From: Pedobacter glucosidilyticus
Lineage (GTDB): Bacteria; Bacteroidota; Bacteroidia; Sphingobacteriales; Sphingobacteriaceae
Assembly: GCF_002483235.1 (NCBI RefSeq)
Contig: NZ_DLHN01000021.1
Span: forward strand, 124,001 to 188,000
Direction of reading: 5' to 3'
Length of the DNA stretch: 64,000 nt
Shown here: piece by piece, positions 54,116-62,574 of the stretch
Layout of the letters: each line of letters begins with the position of its first letter
Position numbering within the stretch: position 1 is the first letter of the stretch
Translations under genes and position numbers: made by a program
Notes under the pieces: model-generated
The model's database searches: none
The model's input: only the letters and a program-made list of their open reading frames with translations
What the model was told of the DNA's origin: nothing

Positions 54116-55594
54116 ATGGAGCCCATTACGCTATTATCTTTTTTAATCATCTACTTCTTGATACTTATAGGGGTGTCATATTTTACCTCTAAAGGTTCAT
54201 CAGATAACGCTAGTTTTTTTATTGCCAACAGAAACTCTAAGTGGTATTTTGTTGCCTTCGGGATGATAGGTACCGCACTTTCTGGTGTTACTTTCATCTC
54301 TGTTCCTGGTGCTGTAGATAAGAGTGCTTTTGGTTATTTTCAATTTGTTTTGGGAAATGCTGTGGGCTTTGTTTTGATAGCTACTGTATTACTGCCTTTG
54401 TACTATAGGTTAAATATCATTTCTATTTATTCTTATTTAGAGCGCAGGCTGGGCTTCTGGAGCTATAAATCTGGAGCCATGATTTTCTTGATTTCCCGTA
54501 CCATAGGCTCTGCTTTTAGACTGTATTTGGTAGCTATAGTGTTACAGAAATTTATTTTTGATGCCTGGAATGTGCCTTTCTGGATAACCATCATCATTTG
54601 CTTGTTATTGATATGGTCTTACACTTTTAAAGGAGGTTTAAAAACCATTATCATTACAGATACCTTACAAACAGTATTCTTACTTTCGTCTGTTGTATTG
54701 TCTATTTATTTTATCGCTAAAAGTTTAAATCTTGATATTGCAGCCACCATAGAAACGGTTAAAACCAGTAGCTATTCGCAAATTTTCTTTTGGGATGATT
54801 TTGTGGGTAATAAAAATCATTTTATTAAACAATTTTTAGGTGGTTTATTTATTACCATTGCCATGACAGGCTTAGATCAGGATTTGATGCAGAAAAATCT
54901 GAGCTGTAAAAATATAGGCGAAGCACAAAAGAATATGCTCACCTTTACAGGGATATTTGTTTGTATCAATATTTTCTTTTTAAGTGTGGGAGCTTTACTT
55001 TATACTTTCGCTGCAGCCAAAGGTATTGATGTAAAAGCTTTAGGTACACCAGACCATCTTTTTCCAGAAATAGCCTTAAATTATCTAGGAGTAGTGCCAG
55101 CCATTGTTTTCATGTTGGGTTTAACTGCCGCTACATTTGCTACAACAGATTCTGCCTTAACAGCGCTAACAACATCTTTTTGTGTAGATTTTTTAGGTTT
55201 CGATAAAAAGCAAGATCAAAATTCATCAAAACTGGTTAATATCAGGCATTATGTTCATATTGTTTTTTCTGTATTGATTTTTCTTGTGGTATTGATATTT
55301 AAACTTATCAATGATGATTCTGTTGTTAATGCTATTTTTAAAGCTGCAGGCTACACTTATGGACCTTTGTTAGGGTTATTTGCTTTTGGGATGTTAACTT
55401 ACAGAAATGTAAAAGATAGTTTAGTTCCTATTATTTGTATTTTATCGCCAATTTTGTCTTTTGTTATTGACGCTAATTCTTTAAGCTGGTTTAATTATTC
55501 GGTAGGTTTCGAATTGATCATCATCAATGCAGCGATTACCTTTTTATGCTTGTTAGCCATTAGTAATCAAAGAGAAAAAGTATTGAAATTTTAG
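54116..55594 (+). CDS. Sodium:solute symporter (SSS), probable MurNAc/amino-sugar importer
   Basis: 492 aa, ~13 transmembrane segments; SSS motifs include SGVTFISVPG, GLDQDLMQKNLSCKNIGEAQKNM and ATTDSALTALTTSF. The order murQ-SSS parallels Tannerella forsythia, where a symporter (MurT) beside murQ takes up MurNAc. Function here is inferred from that parallel and position. Confidence 0.85.
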   Translation: MEPITLLSFLIIYFLILIGVSYFTSKGSSDNASFFIANRNSKWYFVAFGMIGTALSGVTFISVPGAVDKSAFGYFQFVLGNAVGFVLIATVLLPLYYRLNIISIYSYLERRLGFWSYKSGAMIFLISRTIGSAFRLYLVAIVLQKFIFDAWNVPFWITIIICLLLIWSYTFKGGLKTIIITDTLQTVFLLSSVVLSIYFIAKSLNLDIAATIETVKTSSYSQIFFWDDFVGNKNHFIKQFLGGLFITIAMTGLDQDLMQKNLSCKNIGEAQKNMLTFTGIFVCINIFFLSVGALLYTFAAAKGIDVKALGTPDHLFPEIALNYLGVVPAIVFMLGLTAATFATTDSALTALTTSFCVDFLGFDKKQDQNSSKLVNIRHYVHIVFSVLIFLVVLIFKLINDDSVVNAIFKAAGYTYGPLLGLFAFGMLTYRNVKDSLVPIICILSPILSFVIDANSLSWFNYSVGFELIIINAAITFLCLLAISNQREKVLKF

Positions 55595-55609
55595 ATTAAA
55601 GCTATTCTT

Positions 55610-58438
55610 ATGCAACATATAGGCGAGTTACTCCTGTCAGTTTTTCCAAAAGAAAGAATTAAAACCCGACTGATAGATTTAGTAGCTTATGCTTCAGATG
55701 CAGGTTTTTACCATTTACAACCTAAAGCCGTTGTACAACCTGTTTCTGTTGACGAGGTTATTGCACTGTTTCATTTCTCTTTACAACATCAAATTCCTTT
55801 GACCTTTAGAACTGGCGGAACCAGTTTGTCCGGACAATCCATCACAGATGGTATTTTGGTAGATTTAAGTCAGTATTGGGATAAGATACAGGTAGAGAAC
55901 GAGGGTAAACACGTAAGGGTACAACCTGGGGTTATTGGTGCTAAGGTAAATCATACTTTAAAGAAATACGGTAAAAAAATGGGTCCTGATCCATCTAGCA
56001 TCAATTCTGCTATGATGGGAGGGATACTTTCTAACAACTCTAGCGGGATGTGTTGTGGTGTTAAATATAACTCTTACCACACTACTAAATACATACGTTT
56101 CGTTTTACCAAATGGGCTCGTTTTCTCAACCGAGCACCCACAAGATTACGAAAGGTTTAAAACAGCATGCCCTGCTATTTATCAGCAAATCCTTAATTTA
56201 AAAGCTCAAATCAGTACTGATGAAACTATCCGTAATTTCATCAGAGCTAAATATCTAACCAAAAATACTGTAGGTTACTCGGTAAACGCATTTATAGATT
56301 ATGATGAGCCTTTAGATATTTTAGCTCATTTATTAATTGGTGCCGAGGGAACTTTAGGTTTTATAGCCGAAGCAGTTTTAGAAACTTTAGACGATTATAA
56401 AGAGAAATCTACTGCTTTACTTTACTTTCCTGATATTTATGAAGCTTGTAAGGCTATCATCCCGCTAACGGTTTCTGGTGCAGAAGCAGTAGAATTGATG
56501 GATAGGGCTTCTTTACGTTCTATAGAGCATATTAAAGGTGTTCCTGATATTTTGAAATCTTTACCAGATAGCGCTTCGGCTTTATTAATCGAGTATCAGG
56601 CTCATACACAAGAAGATTTACAATTCAAAATCAATCAGTTTTTTGCTTTAGCACCAGATTTAAAACTTTTAAATAGTGCAGAGTTTACTACTGATCCTTA
56701 CGAGCAGGAGTTTTTATGGAAGTTACGTAAGGGGATGTTTCCATCAGTAGGTGCGGTAAGGGCTAGTGGTTCTACCGTGATTTTAGAAGATATTGCTGTC
56801 CCGGTAGCACATTTAGGTGATGCCATTTCTGATTTGCAAGTACTTTTTAAGCAATATCAATATGATAACGCTATCATATTTGGGCATGCTAAAGATGGTA
56901 ATATCCATTTTGTAGTCACGCAATCTTTTAACACAGCAGAAGAAATAAAACGCTATGATAGCTTTTTAAAAGATGTGGTTAATTTGGTTGTTCACAAATA
57001 CAAGGGTACTCTAAAAGCAGAACACGGAACAGGCAGAAATATGGCTCCTTTTGTGGCTACCGAGTGGGGAGAAGACATTTACCAGGTGATGAAGACTTTA
57101 AAAGAGTCTATTGATCCTCAAAACCTATTAAATCCGGGTGTTATCATCAATGCTCATAAAGAAGCTCATATACAGCATTTAAAGGATTTACCATCTGTAG
57201 AAGAAGAGGTAGATAAGTGTATGGAATGTGGCTATTGCGAATATATTTGCCCAAGTAGGAATATTACGCTAACTCCTCGCCAGCGTATCGTTGTGAGACG
57301 TGAGTTGGTTAACTTACGTGATAAAAGAGCATATCAAAAGCATGAAGAATTGTTACAACAGTTTCAATACGATGGTATGGATACCTGTGCTGTTGATGGT
57401 TTATGCGCAACTGCTTGTCCGGTAGAAATCAATACCGGAGATTTAATTAAGCGCTTGAGAAGAGAAAGTCATAACAGGTTTGCTAACCAAACAGCACTTT
57501 TGGTGGCTAAAAACTTTGCTTTGGCAGAAACTTTTGCTGGTTTAGGTGTTAAAATAGGAGAAGGCTTAAATGCAGCTTTTGGTAAAAATAGCATGCGTAG
57601 TTTTACAAAGGCTGTAAAAAAGCAAATCCCGAGTTTCCCTTTATGGTCTAACCAATTAAAAACTACTGGTAAAACAGCTGTTTTTAAACAGCATGATGTC
57701 TTAAGCGGTGTCGTTTATGCGCCTACTTGTATTTCCAGAACAATGGGAGGAAGTGTAGAAAAAGGGAAAAAGAATATCATTTCTACCATGGCTGCTATTT
57801 CAGAAAAAACAGGTTTAAGCTTTATCATTCCAAAACAGATTGATGGTTTGTGTTGCGGACAAATTTTTTCTTCTAAAGGTTATCAGGATGCTTACCAGTA
57901 TACCAGTAACCAAACTATAGAAAAATTGTGGGCAGCATCAGACGGTGGCAAGTTACCTGTGATGTTAGATATCAGCTCTTGTACTTATACATTACAAGGA
58001 TGTAGAAGGGTGCTTACAGAGGCTAATAAATTAAAATTCGATGCGCTTAAAATTATAGATAGCATTGATTATATAGCAGATTATATCATTCCAAGGATTC
58101 AGCATATCAATAAAAAGAAAAATATTGTGCTGCACCCGGTTTGTTCTTTAAAGAAGATGGGTTTACAGCAAAAATTTATAAAAGTAGCTCAGTTTTTTGC
58201 AGACGAAGTAATCGTACCTTTTAGCGCAGGTTGTTGTGGTATGGCAGGAGATAGGGGTTTCTTATTCCCTGAATTAACAGCATCAGCAACTTTACCAGAA
58301 GCCCAAGAAGTTAATGCTTGTGGTACTTTTGATGGGTATTACTCTAGCGGTAAAACTTGTGAGATGGCCATGTCTGAAGCTGTTGGGCATAACTATGAGT
58401 CGATTGTTTATTTGGTTGATGAGTGTTTGGGGGAGTAG
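55610..58438 (+). CDS. FAD-linked, Fe-S cluster D-2-hydroxyacid dehydrogenase (YdiJ/D-LDH-like)
   Basis: 942 aa. Domains: PCMH-type FAD-binding (residues ~25-235; LTFRTGGTSLSGQSITDGILV), FAD-oxidase C-terminal, ferredoxin-type 4Fe-4S with CMECGYCEYIC and CAVDGLCATACP, and a CCG-type domain (LCCGQIFSS, VCSLKKMG, CCGMAGDRG). Such fusions oxidise D-2-hydroxyacids (D-lactate, D-2-hydroxyglutarate) with electrons to the respiratory chain. Position after murQ, which releases D-lactate, makes D-lactate the favoured substrate. Confidence 0.9.
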   Translation: MQHIGELLLSVFPKERIKTRLIDLVAYASDAGFYHLQPKAVVQPVSVDEVIALFHFSLQHQIPLTFRTGGTSLSGQSITDGILVDLSQYWDKIQVENEGKHVRVQPGVIGAKVNHTLKKYGKKMGPDPSSINSAMMGGILSNNSSGMCCGVKYNSYHTTKYIRFVLPNGLVFSTEHPQDYERFKTACPAIYQQILNLKAQISTDETIRNFIRAKYLTKNTVGYSVNAFIDYDEPLDILAHLLIGAEGTLGFIAEAVLETLDDYKEKSTALLYFPDIYEACKAIIPLTVSGAEAVELMDRASLRSIEHIKGVPDILKSLPDSASALLIEYQAHTQEDLQFKINQFFALAPDLKLLNSAEFTTDPYEQEFLWKLRKGMFPSVGAVRASGSTVILEDIAVPVAHLGDAISDLQVLFKQYQYDNAIIFGHAKDGNIHFVVTQSFNTAEEIKRYDSFLKDVVNLVVHKYKGTLKAEHGTGRNMAPFVATEWGEDIYQVMKTLKESIDPQNLLNPGVIINAHKEAHIQHLKDLPSVEEEVDKCMECGYCEYICPSRNITLTPRQRIVVRRELVNLRDKRAYQKHEELLQQFQYDGMDTCAVDGLCATACPVEINTGDLIKRLRRESHNRFANQTALLVAKNFALAETFAGLGVKIGEGLNAAFGKNSMRSFTKAVKKQIPSFPLWSNQLKTTGKTAVFKQHDVLSGVVYAPTCISRTMGGSVEKGKKNIISTMAAISEKTGLSFIIPKQIDGLCCGQIFSSKGYQDAYQYTSNQTIEKLWAASDGGKLPVMLDISSCTYTLQGCRRVLTEANKLKFDALKIIDSIDYIADYIIPRIQHINKKKNIVLHPVCSLKKMGLQQKFIKVAQFFADEVIVPFSAGCCGMAGDRGFLFPELTASATLPEAQEVNACGTFDGYYSSGKTCEMAMSEAVGHNYESIVYLVDECLGE

Positions 58439-58535
58439 TTGGTTAGGTTCTAGTTGGTTAGATGGTTAGTTTTTAGTTGGTTAGGTTCTGGTTTTTTGGT
58501 TGTTAGTTCCGATAGCTATCGGGAGTTAGTTCCAA
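58438..58535. repeat. GGTTAGTT-type interspersed repeat
   Basis: Reverse-complement counterpart of 10879-10979, beginning right at the stop of the dehydrogenase gene. Confidence 0.75.
58509..58522. repeat. CCGATAGCTATCGG palindrome
   Basis: 14-bp perfect palindrome; with its right flank (GGAGTTAGTT) it matches the reverse complement of the copy at 10948-10963. Confidence 0.75.
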
Positions 58536-58547
58536 ATATGGGGACTT

Positions 58548-58675
58548 ATCTCGTGTTCGTTTGCAACGAGAGCTTAACATGGTTTTACGATTTCATCGTT
58601 TTTAACCCCAAAGGTTTGATGTTTTTTAACCCCAAAGTGCGCAAAGGACACAGAGTTGGGCGGATATCCTAGACA
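58548..58675. repeat. Interspersed repeat unit A
   Basis: Carries two small hairpins, CTCGTT-TGC-AACGAG-like and ACGAT-TTC-ATCGT, then TTTTTAACC...CAAAG...GCAAAGG...GAGTTGGGCGGATATCC. Three further degenerate units follow. Confidence 0.8.
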
Positions 58676-58736
58676 CGAGATAGTCTATAAAATATTTATT
58701 TATCAAATTCTTAAATAACCCAGCTAAGTCTATTTA

Positions 58737-58868
58737 TCTTGCGCTCGTTTGCAACGAGAGCTTAATATGGTTTAACGATTTCATCGTTTTTAACCTCTAA
58801 GATTTAATATTTTTTAACCACAAAGTTCGCAAAGGTCACGGAGTTGGGCGGATATCCTTAACGGGGTA
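58737..58868. repeat. Interspersed repeat unit B
   Basis: Same order of elements as unit A, with CTCGTTTGCAACGAG intact, ACGATTTCATCGT intact, then AACCACAAAGTTCGCAAAGG and GGGCGGATATCC. Confidence 0.8.
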
Positions 58869-58876
58869 GTTTATTA

Positions 58877-58945
58877 TCTTGCGCTCGTTTGTAACGAGTT
58901 TTTAACATGTCTTCACGATTTCATCGTTTTTAACGCCAAAAATAT
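58877..58945. repeat. Interspersed repeat unit C (truncated)
   Basis: Keeps both hairpin elements (CTCGTTTGTAACGAG, ACGATTTCATCGT) but lacks the AACCACAAAG half. Confidence 0.7.
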
Positions 58946-59049
58946 TTATCATAACCTAGCTAAGTTTGCCACTTTTAGTTCCTCTGAGCACTCTGTGCCC
59001 TCCGCGGTTAAAAAAATAAAACAGCTTTCAATCATAAAATAAAGCTTTT

Positions 59050-59184
59050 TATCTTGCACTCGTTTTGCAACGAGAGCTTACCTGTCTTAACGATTTCATC
59101 GTTTTTAATCTAAAAGGTTTAATTTTTAACCACAAAGTTCGCAAAGGTCACGGAGTTGAGCGGATATCTTTAATCTAACGGGGT
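59050..59184. repeat. Interspersed repeat unit D
   Basis: Full-length degenerate unit ending in AACGGGGTA, as unit B does. Confidence 0.75.
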
Positions 59185-59862
59185 ACACAATAATTATTTA
59201 TAGAATTAAAAATTTGTCTAAGTCTACCTTTTAACTACCGTTGGGAGTTCTGTGTTTTTGGTAAAGAAATAGTGTTTTGGGTTATTAAATATATAACCTA
59301 CATAGTATTTAAGTGTTAAATATAAGTAAACAATATTCTAAACTTCGAACGTTAATGATTTCTAAAAATTATAGTAAAGTATGTTTGTGCTAATAGCTTG
59401 CTTATAGTATGAGTATAGGTTAAACCTTCTGTAATCTTGCTATAAGATTGCTGTAACCTTGCTATAACAGGTTTAATGTAGTGATTTTAAATAGAAAATT
59501 AAATTTGAAGGTACGCATTTTTTTAGAAAAATCAACAAAAATTAAGTCTACTTTTTTAAGTATTTAAAGAGAGGAAAGTTAAGCAGGCAGGGTTTAATAT
59601 TAAGCAGAAACTCTAGCTATGTCCATGTATATAATTAAAGTTTTATTTAATATCTCTATTAAAGCCTTGATAATCAGATTGGAATATTGATTGTTTACAA
59701 GACTCCTTATGGTATTTGTGTGTTAAGTTTTTTATTTTGAAGGATGTGTTTTTAAGTTTTTTTTAATGTTTTTTTAATTTCGAGTAGTTATAAGAAATAA
59801 AAATTATTTCTTTAAAAATAATTTTATTTAAAATTTTCTTTATATAGTATTGTGGTTTATTT
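59185..59862. other. Gene-free leader of the fibre array
   Basis: About 680 bp, strongly AT-rich, no gene. It contains a tandem 22-bp direct repeat CTGTAA(T/C)CTTGCTATAA at 59429-59472, and a palindrome AGAAATAA-AAA-TTATTTCT at 59793-59811. Either may regulate the downstream array. Confidence 0.5.
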
Positions 59863-60813
59863 ATGCCTATGAATAAATTTTTACTATCAATTCTGATATT
59901 TTTTGCCACTCATAGTTTTGCTTTCCAGTCATCTGGGAATGAAAATTTTATTTCAAGCGTCACTTTTTCTGCTAACTATGTTGTGGGAGACTACATAGAG
60001 TTTGTAAAAGTAGTTCCTTATGATGCAGGTGCTAGTGGCTATTATGAGATAAGCATCTCTTATACTAGAGGGAATATTGCTGCATCTTCGGTACATCTGG
60101 CTAGTATATCACATGCTAATCCAAGTGTATGGAGAGAAGTAGCTATGATTAATAGCAATTCTTACATAACCCCAGGGCAAAGAAACTTTACTATTGATTG
60201 TAATACAGATTCAGCAAATCCTAGGTTTAGAGTAAGAGCCACTCAAACGTTAGGTGTAGCAGCTCCTATAACAGTCAATATTAAAGTAAGATCTATAAAT
60301 CTCAATGGTTTTTGGACAGCTTTATCACAAACGGGTAATGATGTAAGTATGGATAAGTTTTTACCCATGACTGATGAATGGAATCTTTATGTAGGTAATA
60401 ATATTACAAATGAAGGAGCTAAACTTGCACTTAAAGCTATTCATAATGGTAATGTCGGCATTGGTACATCAACCCCTGATGAAAAACTCACCGTAAAGGG
60501 CAAAATCCATGCAGAAGAAGTTCGGGTTGATTTAAATGTACCGGGACCTGATTATGTATTTGAACAAGATTATCAGCTAAAATCTCTACCAGAAATACAA
60601 GCTTTTATAAAAGAAAATAAACATTTGCCAGAAGTTCCTTCTGCTAAAGAAATGCAAGAAAAGGGGATTAATTTGAGTGAAATGAATATGCTGCTTTTGA
60701 AAAAAGTAGAAGAATTAACCTTACATCTTATAGATCAAAATAAAGCTTTAAGAGAGTTGAAAGATTCTAATAATTATCTCATCGAACAAATAGAACTTCT
60801 TAAGAAGAAATAA
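59863..60813 (+). CDS. Secreted fibre-like protein 1 with shared C-terminal module
   Basis: 316 aa (or 314 from the second ATG at 59869). Signal peptide (NKFLLSILIFFATHSFAF). Unique N-terminal beta domain to ~residue 190, then NGNVGIGTSTPDEKLTVKGKI, the start of a module shared by the next three genes, ending in a leucine-rich coiled coil (LLKKVEELTLHLIDQNKALRELK). GIGT-TP repeats resemble trimeric tail-fibre and autotransporter-adjacent stalks. Likely surface or extracellular fibre. Function unknown. Confidence 0.8.
   Translation: MPMNKFLLSILIFFATHSFAFQSSGNENFISSVTFSANYVVGDYIEFVKVVPYDAGASGYYEISISYTRGNIAASSVHLASISHANPSVWREVAMINSNSYITPGQRNFTIDCNTDSANPRFRVRATQTLGVAAPITVNIKVRSINLNGFWTALSQTGNDVSMDKFLPMTDEWNLYVGNNITNEGAKLALKAIHNGNVGIGTSTPDEKLTVKGKIHAEEVRVDLNVPGPDYVFEQDYQLKSLPEIQAFIKENKHLPEVPSAKEMQEKGINLSEMNMLLLKKVEELTLHLIDQNKALRELKDSNNYLIEQIELLKKK
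60448..60720 (+). repeat. Shared C-terminal module, copy 1 (273 bp)
   Basis: From GNVGIG to LLLKKVEELT. A 128-bp block 60511-60638 is identical to 61262-61389, including synonymous sites. Whole-module difference to copy 2 is about 8-12 bases by eye. Confidence 0.93.
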
Positions 60814-60817
60814 ATTC

Positions 60818-61594
60818 ATGAAAATAAAAAATACTTTAATTTTATTATTTGCTTGTCTTACGGTTCAGGCGCAAACTAATCTTTTTCCACCAGATGGAAA
60901 TGTTGGAATAGGAACCACTAATCCACTAACAAAACTAAATATAAATGTCGGTTCTGGCGGAGCGAATGGTAGCGTGGGTTTAAGCATAGGATCTGTCTTA
61001 AACTATCCTAGTTTAGAATTAGGTATTGAAAATGATTACGATGGTATGATTAAGACCTATGGGAATGATCTTAAAATTTATGCTGGTCATTGGAAAACTT
61101 TAGGTGCAATCTCAACAGAAAATCATAGCATATCATTCCATACTAGTAGAGTCGGTTTTTCAGATTGGAGCACTGCTAAAATGATACTAAATCATATGGG
61201 GAATGTAGGCATTGGTACCACCACTCCAGATGAAAAACTCACTGTAAAGGGTAAAATACACGCAGAAGAAGTTCGGGTTGATTTAAATGTACCGGGACCT
61301 GATTATGTATTTGAACAAGATTATCAGCTAAAATCTCTACCAGAAATACAAGCTTTTATAAAAGAAAATAAACATTTGCCAGAAGTTCCCTCTGCTAAAG
61401 AAATGGAAGAAAAGGGGATTAATTTGAGTGAAATGAATATGCTGCTTTTGAAAAAAGTAGAAGAATTGACTTTGTATTTGATTAAGCAGAATGAGATGCG
61501 AAAAGTCCAAGAAAGTAAACTCATTAAATTGGAACATCAGAATCAAATTTTGTTTAACATCGTTGAAAAACTCAATCGCAAAACTTATGATTAA
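60818..61594 (+). CDS. Secreted fibre-like protein 2
   Basis: 258 aa. Signal peptide (KNTLILLFACLTVQAQ), a short GNVGIGTTNPLTKLNI stalk, a unique ~90-residue head region, the shared module and a coiled coil. Overlaps the next gene by 8 bp (ATGATTAA). Confidence 0.85.
   Translation: MKIKNTLILLFACLTVQAQTNLFPPDGNVGIGTTNPLTKLNINVGSGGANGSVGLSIGSVLNYPSLELGIENDYDGMIKTYGNDLKIYAGHWKTLGAISTENHSISFHTSRVGFSDWSTAKMILNHMGNVGIGTTTPDEKLTVKGKIHAEEVRVDLNVPGPDYVFEQDYQLKSLPEIQAFIKENKHLPEVPSAKEMEEKGINLSEMNMLLLKKVEELTLYLIKQNEMRKVQESKLIKLEHQNQILFNIVEKLNRKTYD
61199..61471 (+). repeat. Shared C-terminal module, copy 2 (273 bp)
   Basis: Encodes GNVGIGTTTPDEKLTVKG through LLLKKVEELT. Exactly the same length as copies 1, 3 and 4. 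Confidence 0.93.
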
Positions 61595-62573
61595 ATTATC
61601 CATTTTGTTTTTTACTGCTATTTTTTTAGAAGTAAATGTGGCTAATGCGCAGGAAACATTGCAATCTGTTATGGACAGAGGAAGTACTACGAGCAATGAT
61701 ATCAGTTTTTCCATTGATGGTAGGGCGTTAAGAATTAATCCTGGAGGATGGTTATCCACTTGGCTTATTGGTAAAGGTTATGATCTTAATCTTGGAGATT
61801 ATACAAAAATTGGAGTTGCAGGAGGTCCGGATTATTCAAATAAAGGAATTTGGATTTATGGCGGTACAGGGAATGTTGGTATTGGAACTAACAATCCTAT
61901 TGAAAGTTTAGAATTAGGAGCTGGTTTCTTAAAATCAGGTCATATATCTTTTGGACATGATATTATAAGCGGTAAAGGTCCAAAAAATTACTCAACAGTA
62001 GGTATTGATAATCATGCTTCTTTTTTTTTAGGTTCAAATCTTTATATTTCTGACGATGCAGTTTTGAAAATAGCTAAAAATCATTCAACTTTAAGTGGTG
62101 CCGGTATTCTAATCCCAGGTAACGGTCAGGAAAACCAGGGTTCTATCATTTTTAATACTGCAGTACCGGCTAATGTAATTGCAGAAACGCCTTATCATAG
62201 CCCAAGAATGATTATCAATGGAACGGGCAATGTCGGCATAGGTACCACCACTCCAGATGAAAAACTCACTGTAAAGGGTAAAATACACGCAGAAGAAGTT
62301 CGGGTTGATTTAAATGTACCGGGACCTGACTATGTATTTGAGCAAGATTATCAGCTTAAATCTCTACCAGAAATACAAGCTTTTATTAAAGAAAATAAAC
62401 ATTTACCAGAAATTCCTTCGGCTAAAGAAATGGAAGAAAAGGGGATTAACTTGAGTGAGATGAATATGCTATTGTTGAAAAAAGTAGAGGAGTTGACTTT
62501 GCATTTGATTAAGCAGAATGAAGAGATAAAGGAATTAAAAGATGAAATAAAGGCAATTAAGACAAAACTGTAG
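61587..62573 (+). CDS. Secreted fibre-like protein 3
   Basis: 328 aa from ATG 61587, which yields a signal peptide (MIKLSILFFTAIFLEVNVANAQ); upstream extension has none. Unrelated N-terminal head (residues ~23-205, includes GTGNVGIGTNNPIESLELG), then the shared module and a coiled coil (NEEIKELKDEIKAIKTKL). Confidence 0.85.
   Translation: MIKLSILFFTAIFLEVNVANAQETLQSVMDRGSTTSNDISFSIDGRALRINPGGWLSTWLIGKGYDLNLGDYTKIGVAGGPDYSNKGIWIYGGTGNVGIGTNNPIESLELGAGFLKSGHISFGHDIISGKGPKNYSTVGIDNHASFFLGSNLYISDDAVLKIAKNHSTLSGAGILIPGNGQENQGSIIFNTAVPANVIAETPYHSPRMIINGTGNVGIGTTTPDEKLTVKGKIHAEEVRVDLNVPGPDYVFEQDYQLKSLPEIQAFIKENKHLPEIPSAKEMEEKGINLSEMNMLLLKKVEELTLHLIKQNEEIKELKDEIKAIKTKL
62226..62498 (+). repeat. Shared C-terminal module, copy 3 (273 bp)
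   Basis: Same boundaries as the other copies; a few scattered changes (for example E-I-P for E-V-P). Confidence 0.93.
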
Positions 62574-62574
62574 A

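Noticed and set aside
58454..58672. 72-codon frame in the repeat gap
   Set aside because: It lies wholly inside interspersed repeats and has repeat-derived, low-complexity composition with no leader.
58548..59184. Possible CRISPR or tandem satellite array
   Set aside because: Units are long, degenerate and irregularly spaced, unlike CRISPR repeats.
61337..61759. 140-codon minus-strand frame
   Set aside because: Antisense shadow of the repeated fibre modules.
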